Shown in pieces: positions 50,261 through 62,313 of a stretch of DNA of 64,000 bases. Every line of letters starts with the position of its first letter. Position 1 is the stretch's first letter. The DNA is from Rotaria sordida (Eukaryota > Rotifera > Eurotatoria > Philodinida > Philodinidae): assembly GCA_905250125.1 (NCBI GenBank), contig CAJNOL010000706.1:45684-109683 (forward strand), in the 5' to 3' direction. The notes under the pieces were generated by a model. The model was not told the origin of the DNA, made no database searches, and saw only the letters and a list, made by a program, of their open reading frames with translations. The position numbers were made by a program, and so were the translations under genes.

Positions 50261-53200
50261 ACAAAAATAAATATTCTATTTTTTAATCAAAAATAAAAAG
50301 GAATTACCAATTAATCATTGCGCGGAATTTTATTAGAATTTTTCGGCATGTTTCTGGTAATCATGATAGAGTAAAATAAATAGTTTAAATTTCTAAAAGA
50401 AAAAGTTATGAAACTCAATTTCTTAGTTAAAAATAAATACAGCATTCAACTGTGTGTGAATAATCGTGCACAGTTTTAAATTAATCTTCACAATAGAATA
50501 TAAAAATAGTTTTATAAATAATCAAAGTTGAATCACCTATGTTCGTGAAACAAAAATACACCAAATGAAAGCTCTATTAAAGTTACATTTCAATGCCTTC
50601 GATAAAATAGGTATATTGAAAGATCAAGAATATTTTGGATGATCGTCAAAAATTTCAGAAGAAAAAGTTGATGAAGTTTATGATATTTGTAACAAATGAG
50701 CCACAATTAAGTGTTCGAGCTATTGCAAAGATCTGTTCTATTCCACCACTAACAATGCACTGAATCATGACTGAATAATTTTGATTGAAACTGTATCAGG
50801 TGCCATTTGTTCGTCAAATAGAGCAAACCTTAAGAGATATTACGTTAACCTTCCCGATGGAGTTTTGAAACACCCTGTACATAATATAATGTAGCTTGTT
50901 TTTATTTCTTTACACTTCACAGTGGTTCCATAAGAATCACTGATACAATAACTTTATAAATAGATTATTAGTCTGTGTAACATGCTAATGATGGTGTCTG
51001 ATTCATCGAATGTCCATATCTTTATGTAGGGTCGTTTGATGAGTCCAATGGCCGTGTGGTAGAGAAAGGGGTTTTAATGACATATTAAACTTTGGTCTTT
51101 TTTCGTTGACCATATTATTGAGCGAGCAAAAGCACCAGCAATCCCATGTTATTGTAGCTATAGAAAAAAAGCAAGAAGTAAATCGATAAAAATTAATCTC
51201 AAAGGAATACATGCGTTTTTTCAATAAGCATCTAGTTTACTTTGAGACATTTTATAGTCTCTGAAGACGTTCAATTCACAATAAGTTCGATTTCAACTTC
51301 TCATGAGTTGAGGTTTATAATCGTATGCCTTCGTATGTGTAATTTGCTGAGTTATCATGAAGCTTTCAAAACATACCTAACTTACTAGTGAGCTTCTTCA
51401 CATAGAAATTCCGAAAGATCTCTATTGATTGTAGGTAGAGAACATTTTGTTTCGAAAAATTCGATTTTTTTCAAAATTATCGATTTCGTACTCCCTATAT
51501 TTCAAAGGCAGGGCGATGAAAAAAAAAAATTCTTTCTACCAATTAATAGTCCATGCAGTTCACTACAGAACAAAAAGGTTCTTATCGTTTTCAAATTCCA
51601 CACTTCCTTTATTTTCTGCAATCACACTACAAATATTTATTTGAATGACTAACGGGTAGTAAAGGATTAACTACTTGAATAAACAAGAAAAAAAAAATTT
51701 ACACTTGATTTCATAATGAACAATCATCAGTTCTTCGTATCATGAAAAACAAATTAATCTTTTTCTTTTAAAGTTTGTTCATTAACGTCATTTTTTATCA
51801 ATAGAACAATTTTGAAAATCGAATATTAATCGATTTTCGTGTTTTTCCAATTTTTCGGTCAAAAAAATTATCTGAATTATAACATCAATCGTGGGTGATA
51901 ACTATTAATCATTTTAACCTTGATTAAATTTTTGATTTTTAGAATAGATTTAATTAAGTTGAAACAGTAATTATTTTGATTTAATTGATATATTTGATAG
52001 AATAGATTAAAATATATTTATTTTATTGTTCTTTATTTTAAAAACTTCATATTTATAGATTATTCTCAGAATGTTTTTTATGTATTCATCTGCAAGTTAG
52101 GTTTTTTGGGCACTAAAGTTAGTTTATGTTGCTCATTTCTAACGATTTCTATCGTTTTAATGATCAAGAGATATGAACATAGAAGTTTCTAACTGCCTCA
52201 TTATCAAAATCTCAGCTCTAAATATTGATCTAACACTTTTTCATCGTATGACGGCAGCATCGAATCATGCGGAATAAATTTATCGTGGTCAAAAATAGTT
52301 AGTCAGATATTGGAAGTTAATTTCGGTCTAAAGGAAAGGTTTTCCACCTCGAAATTTCGAGCTCACTTTTCTGAACTACTTTTAATCGACTCTCATAAAA
52401 TTTCAATAATTACTAGTAGTTTTCAGTTCATGTTTTCATTACAAAATATAAGAAAAGAATCCATTCTATTATTAAGTTCTTGCCAACTACTAGTATCATA
52501 CAATTATAAAAATATTAAGGAAATAATACAGAGAGATCGAATTTGCGTAGATTTGCAGATTGTGAGCTGGCGAATCTATCGAATTCCTTAGAATTAAAAC
52601 TCCATGTAATCACTATAGGACTCTCAGTATTTTTCCGAAGATCACTAACTGAACGTTGGATTATGAACCAACATTGTTGAACGCTATATGGAATCATGTA
52701 GTGCCATAGCCTCTTTCAAACGGTGAAAATTGCAGCTCTCTATCTAGTTTCTATCAAAAGTTATTCAAAAAAATACTCACACTGTTTCTTTTTTGAAATA
52801 GATATTAGTAGAAATAATAAAACAGATCTTCTATTGTATAGAACAAATTTAGGTTGCATAATTTATACTTTTCGTATTAGAGAAATAAAAGCTTTTCTTC
52901 AAATATTAATCAACATTTCAATTGATAAGAAAAGAGAAAAAAAAGTATTTCTTGCTATTCTTGGTTATACTGAGAAGAAAAATGATTCTTTCTTCGCCAT
53001 CATTGTTACAATAGAGATAAATAAAATTTATGAAAGCAACATGATAATCAATACGGTTATTTTTGGTTTTTGAATAGTTATTTAACTAACAATAAAATTA
53101 AATAACTCTTCACCTTTGTTTGTCTTCTATCAGATGAATGCTCTCATTGCTGACTAATATCAGTAACTAACTGCCTATTTAGTATGTTGTGCAGATAGAT

Positions 53201-56090
53201 CTTACATGACTCCATTAAGTTTGAATCCTCAAGATCAAAAGAGATCGAAATGCATTCTTGTGTGTCCTTGTCATTTATTCTCAATGGCTTAGTGACTATC
53301 TCAACTATATAGTCATTGGATGCCATTAGAATATTAGTTTCATTGTAAATTATATTAATTAATACCAAACTATAATCTAGATAGATCAAATATGCAGTAT
53401 AATTGAAATATCTGACTTTGTTTTGAAATTGATCCAAATTATACAATGTTGAAACTCTTACAAAAACAATCATACATAGTGGAACAAGTTCAATAGATAT
53501 TAAGAGAGAATAACTTTGAAATGATGAAAAAGCGAATTTTTATTTTTGTTTCCAGATTAGTTCACTTGTATGAATCTTTGTAAGACTAAATACATTTCAT
53601 CAATTCTTATCTAAGTGTACTATCATTGAGAATTTCTTAGCTAGAAGACAACGGTGAAAAGATTTAATTAACTGAATAAAAAATAGCACGATATATAATC
53701 TCAGTTTGTATAGCAAAAAGAAATTACAAAATTACACCTATTTTTATTCAATGTAAATAAAGATCAAGTAAACTTTTGCTTCATTTTTTGATGAAAACAA
53801 AAATATAATGCGATGTTTTTAGTTTATTCAGCGAACTTAAAATTGTTGTATCATTTATAGATCTATTAGAATAGAAAAAAAAAATTGTCAAATAATACTA
53901 GATCAATTATATTATCATATAATTCTATATATATATCTATTCAAAATCAAAATCAATAGATCTCTTTAATATTCATCGCATAGTTAAGAGTGCTTGCTAC
54001 AAACTAATCGAAGTCACTATTATTTTTCATACTTATTTCTATTACTTTTTTAGTATAGGCAAGAAAAACAAAAGGTGACAGTGTTTGATAGCAATGTGAT
54101 TTTTGTCATTACTGCGTTTTTTCTTTTATAGTACAGCAAATAAGTGATTCAATTTTTTTTTATAACATTTCCACAGAATATTTCTTCAAATGTATCACAG
54201 CTTCAAAAACTTTTCTATCAACATGTTAATTACAAATGCATATTTTGGATAATTTTACAATAGATTTCTTAGATAATTATATTTTCATTTAAAATGGAGT
54301 ATTTTTTTTAATACTTGTATAATTTGTATCATTACAAATGATGATTGAGAAATATATGACAATCAATTTTCTCATCTTCCAACGAAATATAAATGAATTA
54401 TTGAACAAACAAAAACATTATACAAATACAAAATACGTTAAGCGAAAGATTGCTCGCGATTGTGTTCCAAGGACAACTGATCGTCAGAGAAACGACCTGT
54501 CTTATTTATTTCTACATTTCGAACAGAAACTTTTACAGGGACTCTATTTTTTTTTGTTTGCCTTGTTGCTATTCATTGTCGTATTCCGTTTTGTCTTCAT
54601 TTAATATTATTAGTATTTTAATCATTGCAAATAAACATGTTGTATCTATCCCTCATATCTACGATAAACCTCTATGCACTATTATATATCTGGATCAGCT
54701 CACAAACACTGACACTGATTATTTCTCAAAGTTATAATTTGATCAGTTTACGCTATTTGTGTTGGTCATACGAGAATTGTGTCGAATCAGTGCATAACTA
54801 CCCATCATCCTTGACAGCTTGAATATAAATTGTTATCTGCGTAAAAATAGAAAATTGCACCATTTAAAATATTCACAAACATCTCAGCGACAAGATTCTA
54901 TTGCTATTTAGATTCTGAAAAAGCTAATTAAAGAGATCCTCTATTCAATAAAGCATCTTCCGAATTATTTGGTGTAACAAATAATCTATACTACTAGAGT
55001 GATTTCATCATCAAAATGTGTTGTAAAAGGTTAAGGATACATCCACCTATTTCGCTTTGGATGTGCAATAGTTGATAACTATACATGGAAAAAAAATAGA
55101 AGACGCAAATAGTAAAAATTGTGTTTTTCGTCCGTTCACGTTTTTCTCAAAATCAGTTTTTAAATAAAAAAATCGAAGTTTTCTCCCGTGTACTTTCACA
55201 CACTAACATCAATTTAGCTGAAACTTTTTTAATAATAAATTCAAGAGTATTGAAGTGTCTTTTTAATCTTTTAAAAAATAATGTGTTAGTGAATTTCGGC
55301 AGATTTTACAAAATTTGTACCAGACAAGAAAACATGTTTTTTGACAAGGCTTCCCCTATTTTGATTATCCTAAGTGACATGAACAATATTTTTCGACGAA
55401 AAAACGGGACAACCCGATTTAAACCTAGTTGCAGCAGGAATAGTTTTAGTAAAAACGAATGACTTTCATAAGAATGATAGAAGGAAAACCTCAGATCGTT
55501 TTAAGCCCTTGTGTCTCCATCATCTCATAGAAGGTAACGTTCTGCAAAGTTAATTCTGTTACAACTTTTACTCTACTACTCAGGATCCATTAGTCATGTA
55601 CACTTGAGCATTTTTCATTGAGGTGTTTTCAAAAAAACAACTTGGAGAGTGAAAGGGATTCCATTAAGCAAGAGCGAAATTCATTGTGGTTGCTTCAAAA
55701 TTATATAAAATACTCATTCGGATTCCGAACAGTATTTTAAATATAGAAACAGTTGAGATAACAGTGAAATGCCTTGAAGCAACTTTGAACAGCGATTCAA
55801 GTAGCAAAAAGTTGAATGAAGTAGCTGAACTATAGAAGTAGTAGTTTCCTCCTTGTGAGATTTAAATTGCTTCTGTTATTTATGCCTAGGCTTGAGTTAT
55901 TTCGAACTAGTGAATATAGACTGATTTTGTAAACCTTCAAACCTGTCAATATTAACTCATTTGTCATATTTTATCATGCCATGGCTTTTATTGATTAAAT
56001 GAAAAAAAGAAGCAAGCTACAATGGAATTATTTCATGTTCTTTACTCAGTTATAATGTCTGTATTATTAAAAAAGTATTTTGACACTATT
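50261..56090. other. 5.8-kb intergenic region, mostly unassigned
   Basis: Very A+T-rich. It holds the transposase relic at 50560-50882. A weak palindrome lies around ACTAGTAGTT (52414) and AACTACTAGT (52487). Several open frames above 80 codons occur (for example at 52723-53073 and 55121-55462), but none looks like protein. Confidence 0.5.
50560..50882 (+). mobile_element. Decayed DNA-transposon fragment (mariner/IS630-like HTH)
   Basis: The frame reads EEKVDEVYDICN, a stop, then EPQLSVRAIAKICSIPPLTMH. The pattern is that of the N-terminal helix-turn-helix of mariner/IS630-type transposases (PQLSxRxIA...S..T+H). It is followed by stops and frame changes. The segment ends with GTTTTGAAACACCCTGTAC (50864-50882). 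Read in reverse this is GTACAGGGTGTTTCAAAAC, a typical terminal repeat of such elements. No left end is visible; it may fall in the N gap. Inactive. Confidence 0.55.
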
Positions 56091-59000
56091 CTAGACAGTC
56101 TCATATTGTACCATAGCAGTTGTTACTGTTCCTTCTCCTTCTAAGATTGCAATGTTTTCCTTCTCTGGTTCACCGAAAACACGAGAATGATGCTGTTCAA
56201 TAATCTTTTTGAGTTCTTGTTCATCAGGATAATGACCGACCATGGCTTTGAGCTGCATCACAATGCGTGCGAGAATTTCGCTATCTTGTAGATGCACCTT
56301 GAACTCGGTTTCGTCAAATATTTCATTACTCAGATAGTAGAACTTGAGTGGGTCAACCTTGAGATAACTTTGATAAAATGCTTCCTGTTTTTCACTTGAA
56401 ATAACGCGCACAATCGATGGCGTGTGAACTAGACCATAGCGAAGATGCTCGATGGTGACGACAATAGCTCGAGTGGCTTTTTTCTTCTGAGTCGTAACGA
56501 TCTCATGCTCGGGTGCCACTTGTGTCTCCGTATGACAACAACAGCAGACTTTTTTCATACAGCACAATTTCAGTTTTTGACAGCAGTCTAGCTCTTCTCG
56601 AGGCGCAGCCTTGAGTTTCGCAACCTTCTTTTGCTCAACCCCCTTCTTAACTTCACTTGATACTTTGATTGATATAATATCTTCGATAGGAAGTATTTGA
56701 ATGTCCTCTTCCAGTCCAACTTTGTATTCTCGCTGTTCACTGGCGCCTGCTAACAGAGTTTCAGTTCTACTCCTTTCCATTAAAACGCCACTTGTGGTGG
56801 TTCTTGAATACAGGGCGCTACCTTGTGTTTCTACGTTTTGCATATCTTTACGCGATGTATGCACAGCAAGCACTGGACAGGTGTATTCATTGTTGCCAGC
56901 GCGAACGCCTATAAGCAAAAATAAAGGCCTAGTGTGAGCTTCGAGTTTTATCCAACCAACACAGTACATAAACTTCGTTACCATTCATGTCCTCTCTATA
57001 ATTGCATAGAAATTCAAAAATTTCAACAATCTATGATCTCAAAGACTCAAAGACAGTGAGAAACTATTTTAACTGAGAGTCTTGGTGAAAATCCTACACT
57101 ATTAGTCCAAAAATCTATCATATTTCAACAAATATTCTATGAAAGTGTTGCCAAAAACAAAAATGTGATCATTTTGGTTCTTGGCTTCAGGTACAAAAGA
57201 TAGTTACAAGAGATCAGTTGGATGATAAAAAAACTTCTCACATTTCATGTCTTAAAGATTCCGTTTCTATCACATATTATTCCACAAATAGCTGAAGCTT
57301 TTTCAACAGATACATGTTCCTCAATATTAATAATTTAAAGAATAGAGAGAAAGCTGTTAGAACAATCATTGCGGGATAAAAATGTGAAATACGATGTAGC
57401 TGCTGTTGATAATTACAGGAAGATTGTTTTATTTCATGTATCTTGGGACAGATTTCTTCACTCTTCTTTTACTAAATCCGTCAGAAATACAATAACGAAA
57501 TAGTTAATACATTGAAAGGAACCCTTATTGGTATACAATTTGTGATCGTATGTCAACAACGCCTGTCACGTTTTGTGATGGTCTTTGAAGACTGTTTGGC
57601 TCAGGCTGGAAGAGAGAGGAAATGGACCCAAATTTCTACCCTATATACTTTAACACTCATTTGACATCGTGTTTCACAAAAATACAACGTTTGGAAACCT
57701 CTTAGAATAGTTTGACAAGGTGTTATTATGATGCGCATGCTTTTAGACCAACATTTCAGTTTTTATCATAAAAGATTAAAGACTACACGAAATTGTTCCT
57801 AGAGGAAACTTTTGAGACTTAGATCTCACTTTTATGATGGACTTAAGAGTCATCAAACCAACATAAACAAGAGTTCTAACAATCAACAAATTCAGAAGGT
57901 TATTATTCTTTATTAATCGACCACGAAAAAATATTTTGCGCATAAAAAGTTACAGGATTAGCACATTTACTCTTTAGTAACATCATATCATTATACGAAA
58001 GATAAACAATAGTTGTTCAAACCCATATAGGTTTTGCAGAGTCTCCAGACTATGTTTCATTTTTCAGGAAGCAGAATATTGACTTTAACTTGTTGCTATA
58101 TACCTCATTAATTTGTTAATTGTGACAACCGTGACTTATTTTAAGTCTTTGCCTCTCAATCGCAATATCAAAGTGATATCTGAGTCTCAAAATTTTTCTT
58201 TACGAACAATTTCGTTTGATCTCTAGTCTTTTATGATAAAAATTGGAATGTTGATCTAAAATTCTGTGTCATAGTCAAATCTCGGAAAACTATTCTAAGA
58301 CTGTTTGCAGTAAAACAAGGCAATCCTGTTTCTGTGATTCAGTTTCGATACTAATGGAATCATACTTCCAAGAAGTATACGTATCGACACTAGGATCATT
58401 CATTGCTCCAAGATAATGTGTAACTATGGAGAGAAGTTTGCCGCCTTTTCACAATCAAAATAAGAGCTCAAATACTACACTTCGTAATCTTGAATACTCG
58501 CAAAAAAATTGCATATCTTTGATTGACAAAGTATCGGCATTTTTTTCGGAGAGAGGAGGAAGTGGCTGTAGAAGTTTAGAGTTGACTGTTTAATCTGACT
58601 GAATCAAGCAGACTCATGTTCATGAAAGTTCACAATGACAACCTAGAATGTCTTCATCAAAGTTCTACAGCATTTGCAAGAAACATCTACTTTTCACCCC
58701 ATGCTCTCGGCGTTTTACAGCTTCAGATTGGTAATATGAAGCAGGGGGCAGCCATATTAGGGGTAGAAATGTGAAATGAAGTGCCATTTGCACACCCTGA
58801 CGATGGCATATTTTCTCAAATCAAATTATGTCTTAATGATCACTAGTTCCAAGACTAGAAATCCTTCAAGCTTCACCTTGAAATCAAGAACTTAGCATAA
58901 CTTGATTGAAACCAGACCTATGTATAATTCTGCTAAAGCCCGTATGGCTTGGATTTTAGAACAGAATACGAATTACGTAGAATATTTTGGTTTTGACTCT

Positions 59001-59438
59001 GGTCGCAAAAATGAAACCGAAAAAAGATCACAAAAGTTAGTTGTTCCGTTGGAAACATGACTGACTTTTCGTTTTCATTCAGACACGTTCCTCTATTTCG
59101 CCGTGATTTTTACACTGTCGTTACTTAAATCTTACTGAAAGATAACACCGAAGACTATACTCATGATCATCGATCTCTCATCAGTATTGTGACCGATTTC
59201 ATCTGTAAACCGAGACTAATTTCAAATAGAAGTATTTTGAATACAAATACTCTAGCTGTGTAGCTATTTCGTATTATTTTTCGATTTTCATATTGTAAAC
59301 ATATATAGTACTACCTGGATACAATTTACAATATCCATTTGGAGTATCTTTCGCCTTAATTTCTAGATTTTGAGCCATTACATTGATCTGCTTTGGCACT
59401 AGTTTGTTGCCGAATCTGCTTGTACAGCCGTTTCCCAT
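56091..59438 (-). CDS. Unrecognised Cys-rich protein with N-myristoylation motif (two-exon model)
   Basis: Exon 1, 59315-59438, starts MGNGCTSRFGNKL. Exon 2, 56091-56908, begins after a strong acceptor (TTGCTTATAG). The donor CCAG/GTAGTA leaves one base and exon 2 supplies two, so the join is in frame: ...YCKLYPG|VRAGNNEYTCP. The total is 942 nt, 313 residues. Met-Gly-Asn-Gly-Cys-Thr-Ser fits the N-myristoylation consensus (Gly2, Ser/Thr at 6-7), with Cys5 as a possible palmitoylation site. There is no signal peptide or TM, so it is probably anchored on the cytosolic face of a membrane. The middle has a dense cysteine block (LDCCQKLKLCCMKKVCCCCH). The C-terminal 120 residues are helical and acidic. 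I do not recognise the family. The 2.4-kb intron holds a fold-back repeat. Exon 2 is near-certain coding; the join is inferred from phase and splice consensus. Confidence 0.6.
57701..58299. repeat. Fold-back element, about 600 bp, in the intron of the 56091-59438 gene
   Basis: CTTAGAATAGTTT (57701) mirrors AAACTATTCTAAG (58287-58299). TTTTTATCATAAAAGA (57760) mirrors TCTTTTATGATAAAAA (58227). TTGAGACTTAGAT mirrors ATCTGAGTCTCAA. The centre is near 58000. Non-coding. Confidence 0.82.
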
Positions 59439-59953
59439 AATTGAATAGTGTGTTTTGATGTATGCTTGTGATCGTGAACTATTATTTACGTGAATCTGAA
59501 GCATGAGAAAAAGGTTGTCTAGGTCAGTAATACAATAGAATTTCAGGATAAAAAAGTGAAAGGAATGTGAGAAAGATGAGGGAAGGGCGAGTGAGGTTGT
59601 TACTTGAGGGTGTGGGTGTGGATGTGGGCATGTTAGGATGTAAGGTTGGGGTACGTCTGGCATTCTTGACTGTACAGACACCTACACTCTTTATGTAGTT
59701 CTTGTAAGCAATAGGAATTCTATTAAGTACCGTTAGGGAGCAACTATCTCGGCAGCAACTCTCACAGGAGCATCTGTCATGAAATCTTCCAAAGCATATT
59801 GTCCTATGTGTTGGCTATTCTCTGTTGTGAAGTGTGGGCGCGCATGTGAGTAAAGCAACGATCCACACCAACATTTTCCAAACTCACCAGTTGCAAAGCC
59901 AGAATTTCGGATAAGTGGAGACGGGTGGAAGGAGTCGTCACGAAAATACATCC

Positions 59954-61300
59954 TATTCCGCGATGTTGAACATTGCGGGACTCAGTTCCACCCACGGAAT
60001 AGATTTCATCAGTTCCAAAATTCCTACATTTCAGTGCAGATGCAATTCATAGGATTTCCACCCAATTAGGAAATTCCCGCCATTCAGTTCAGTCGCAATT
60101 CCTAACAATTGCGTGCATTTCCGTAATACACGAAATTCAGTGTAGCCGGAATTCCTAGGAATTCCATTCAATTCCGGAATCACAACATATGAAATGACCC
60201 GCAACCTATCATTCCTCTTCATTCCACTCAATTTCGCCACGGATTTCCGGAAATTGAGTCAAAAGGAAATCCTTGGGAATTGGAGGACATTCCTGGGAAT
60301 TTTTAGGAATTTCATTCAATTCCGGAACTACAACATATGAGATCACCCTCAACCTATCATTCCTCTTCATTCCACTCAATTCCGGCATGGAATTCCGGGA
60401 ATTCAGTCAAAATGGAATCGATGAGAATCCTACGGAATTCCTACGAATTCCTTTCACTTCCCGAATTACAATATTGCAGATGAGCGTCTAGCTATCACTC
60501 CTCTTCATTCGACCCAATTCCGACACAGAATTCCGGGAATTAAGTCAAAACGGAATTGGCGGTAATCGGACCGAATTCCTGGGAATTCCGAAATTGCAAT
60601 CTCTCACATAAGCGTCTAGCTGTCATTCCTCTTCACTCAACCTAATTTCGGCTCGGAATTACGGGAATTGAGTAAAAACGAAATCGACGGGAATCCGACG
60701 GAAATTCCGGGAATTCCTACGAATTCCTTCCAATTCACGAATTGCAACATCTCAGGGAATCGTGTTGCTATCACCCCTCTTCATTCCACCTAATTCTGGA
60801 ACGCAATTTCCGGAATTCAATCAAAACGGGATTAGGGGGAATCAGACCGAATTCCTGGGAATTTCTTCATATTCTGAAATTGAAATATTTCAGGTAATCA
60901 TGTAGCTACCATTCCTCTTCATTGAACCAGATTCCGGCACGAAATTTCGGGAATTGAGTCAAAACGGAATTGGCGGGAATGGGACAGAATTCCTGGCAAT
61001 TGTAATTTCGGAATCAGACGGAATCCCAAGAAATTCCCAGCAATTCCTACTGATTCCGGTTCCACTCAATTTCGGAATTCCGGTGCGGAATTGGATCATC
61101 ACTAGATGGGTACTAGATGATTGAATAATAACAGAAGTTGTAATTCCGGAATCAGACGGAATTCCAAGAAATTCCCAGGAATGTCCACCGATTCCGGTTT
61201 CACTCAATTCCGGAATTCCGGAGCGGAATCGGATGATCACTAGGTGGATAAGAGATGACAGAATGTTAGTAGAAGTTGTAATTCCGGAATTCCGGACCGG
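59954..61300. repeat. Tandem array of about 138-bp degenerate units rich in GGAATTCC
   Basis: The landmark CATTCCTCTTCATTCCAC and its variants recur at 60210, 60358, 60496, 60624, 60772 and 60910, spacings of 128-148 bp. A second landmark, TGTAATTCCGGAAT, recurs at 61001, 61139 and 61277, spaced exactly 138 bp. Within each unit GGAATTCC/CCGGAATTCCGG palindromes occur many times. G+C is well above the rest of the window and there is no open frame of note. Confidence 0.85.
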
Positions 61301-61311
61301 ATGATACATTC

Positions 61312-61965
61312 TATTCCGCGATATTGAGCATTGCGGAATCAGTTCCGCACCCGGAATCACTTCCATCCAATTTTGGAAACTCGATCATCATTCAACACAA
61401 GAGCTCTAAACGATATCAATCGAATTCCTTGAATTTCTGAAATGCCAGGAATTGAGTCGAGACCGTATTACTTGGAATTCCTAGGAATTCGATCTAATTC
61501 CTGAATTAATTCTCAGGATTGGAAACAATTCTTGGAATTCCGGAATCGGAAGAAATTTCAAACAATTCCATCCAGTTTCGCAATTCGAAGCGATTGCTGA
61601 AATTCCTAACGATTCCATCCAATTCTGGAATTGAAGGAGATTCCTGGAATTTCGAAATCCGAAGGAATTCCAGAATTAGAAGCAATTTCCGGAATTCCGT
61701 ACCGGAATTACTTCTCGTCCTGACTCTCATGCACAGTGGTGTGGTCAAAAGTCAATCTTTTGAATAAGTCAGGAATTCCGGAATCGAAAGGAACTCTGAG
61801 GAATTTCTGGCAATTCCGGAATGAGAAACAATTCCTGGAAGTCTAGGAATCGAAGGAACTCGATTAATATCGATTAGAAGTCTTGTGTTGAATGATGATC
61901 GAGTTCCAGGATTTGGACAGAAGTGATTCAGGGGGTGGAATTGGTTCCGCGATGTTTAACATTGC
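61312..61965. repeat. Large inverted repeat within the GGAATTCC domain
   Basis: The left arm from 61312 contains GAACC/GGAATC blocks, then CTCGATCATCATTCAACACA at 61380. The right arm contains TGTGTTGAATGATGATCGAG at about 61882-61901, the exact reverse complement, and ends with a copy of the near-palindrome at 61944-61967. Arms are about 130 bp. The interior (61470-61830) is again dense in GGAATTCC-like words. It resembles a fold-back element whose core is the satellite. Confidence 0.8.
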
Positions 61966-62313
61966 AGAACAGTATGACTGCTCGCGAATACCCCAAGTCG
62001 GGAACTGATACCATCAGTAGATGAAGCTTGGTGAGCTGATTCTACGAACATCCACGGACACCCAAAATGGTTGAACATGAAAGTGATTGCCTAATGCACA
62101 CTGGTTTTTTGAACCTACCAACATCCACGAACACTCACGAACATCTACAAACACTCATATCTTTTGCCAGTGAGTGGTCTTATTCCAGTTAAATACATGT
62201 CCAAAATATTAGGTTCTTATAAGCTTGCCTAAGAAAAATAGCAGAGACATACATTTTCGAGGGCTGGACCATATCCCTGTATCAAAGAGAAATTGTTCCA
62301 CTTCGAGCAGAAA

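Noticed and set aside
52723..53073. 116-codon plus-strand frame
   Set aside because: Lys/Ile/Phe-rich low-complexity translation of A/T-rich DNA, with no motif and no splice partner.
55121..55462. 113-codon plus-strand frame
   Set aside because: No domain, signal or codon pattern; composition like surrounding non-coding DNA.
59274..59681. Whole 135-codon minus-strand frame as one protein
   Set aside because: The upstream half is Pro/His/Ser-rich and precedes a good splice acceptor. Only the part from MGNGCTS (59438) to the donor at 59314 was accepted as an exon.
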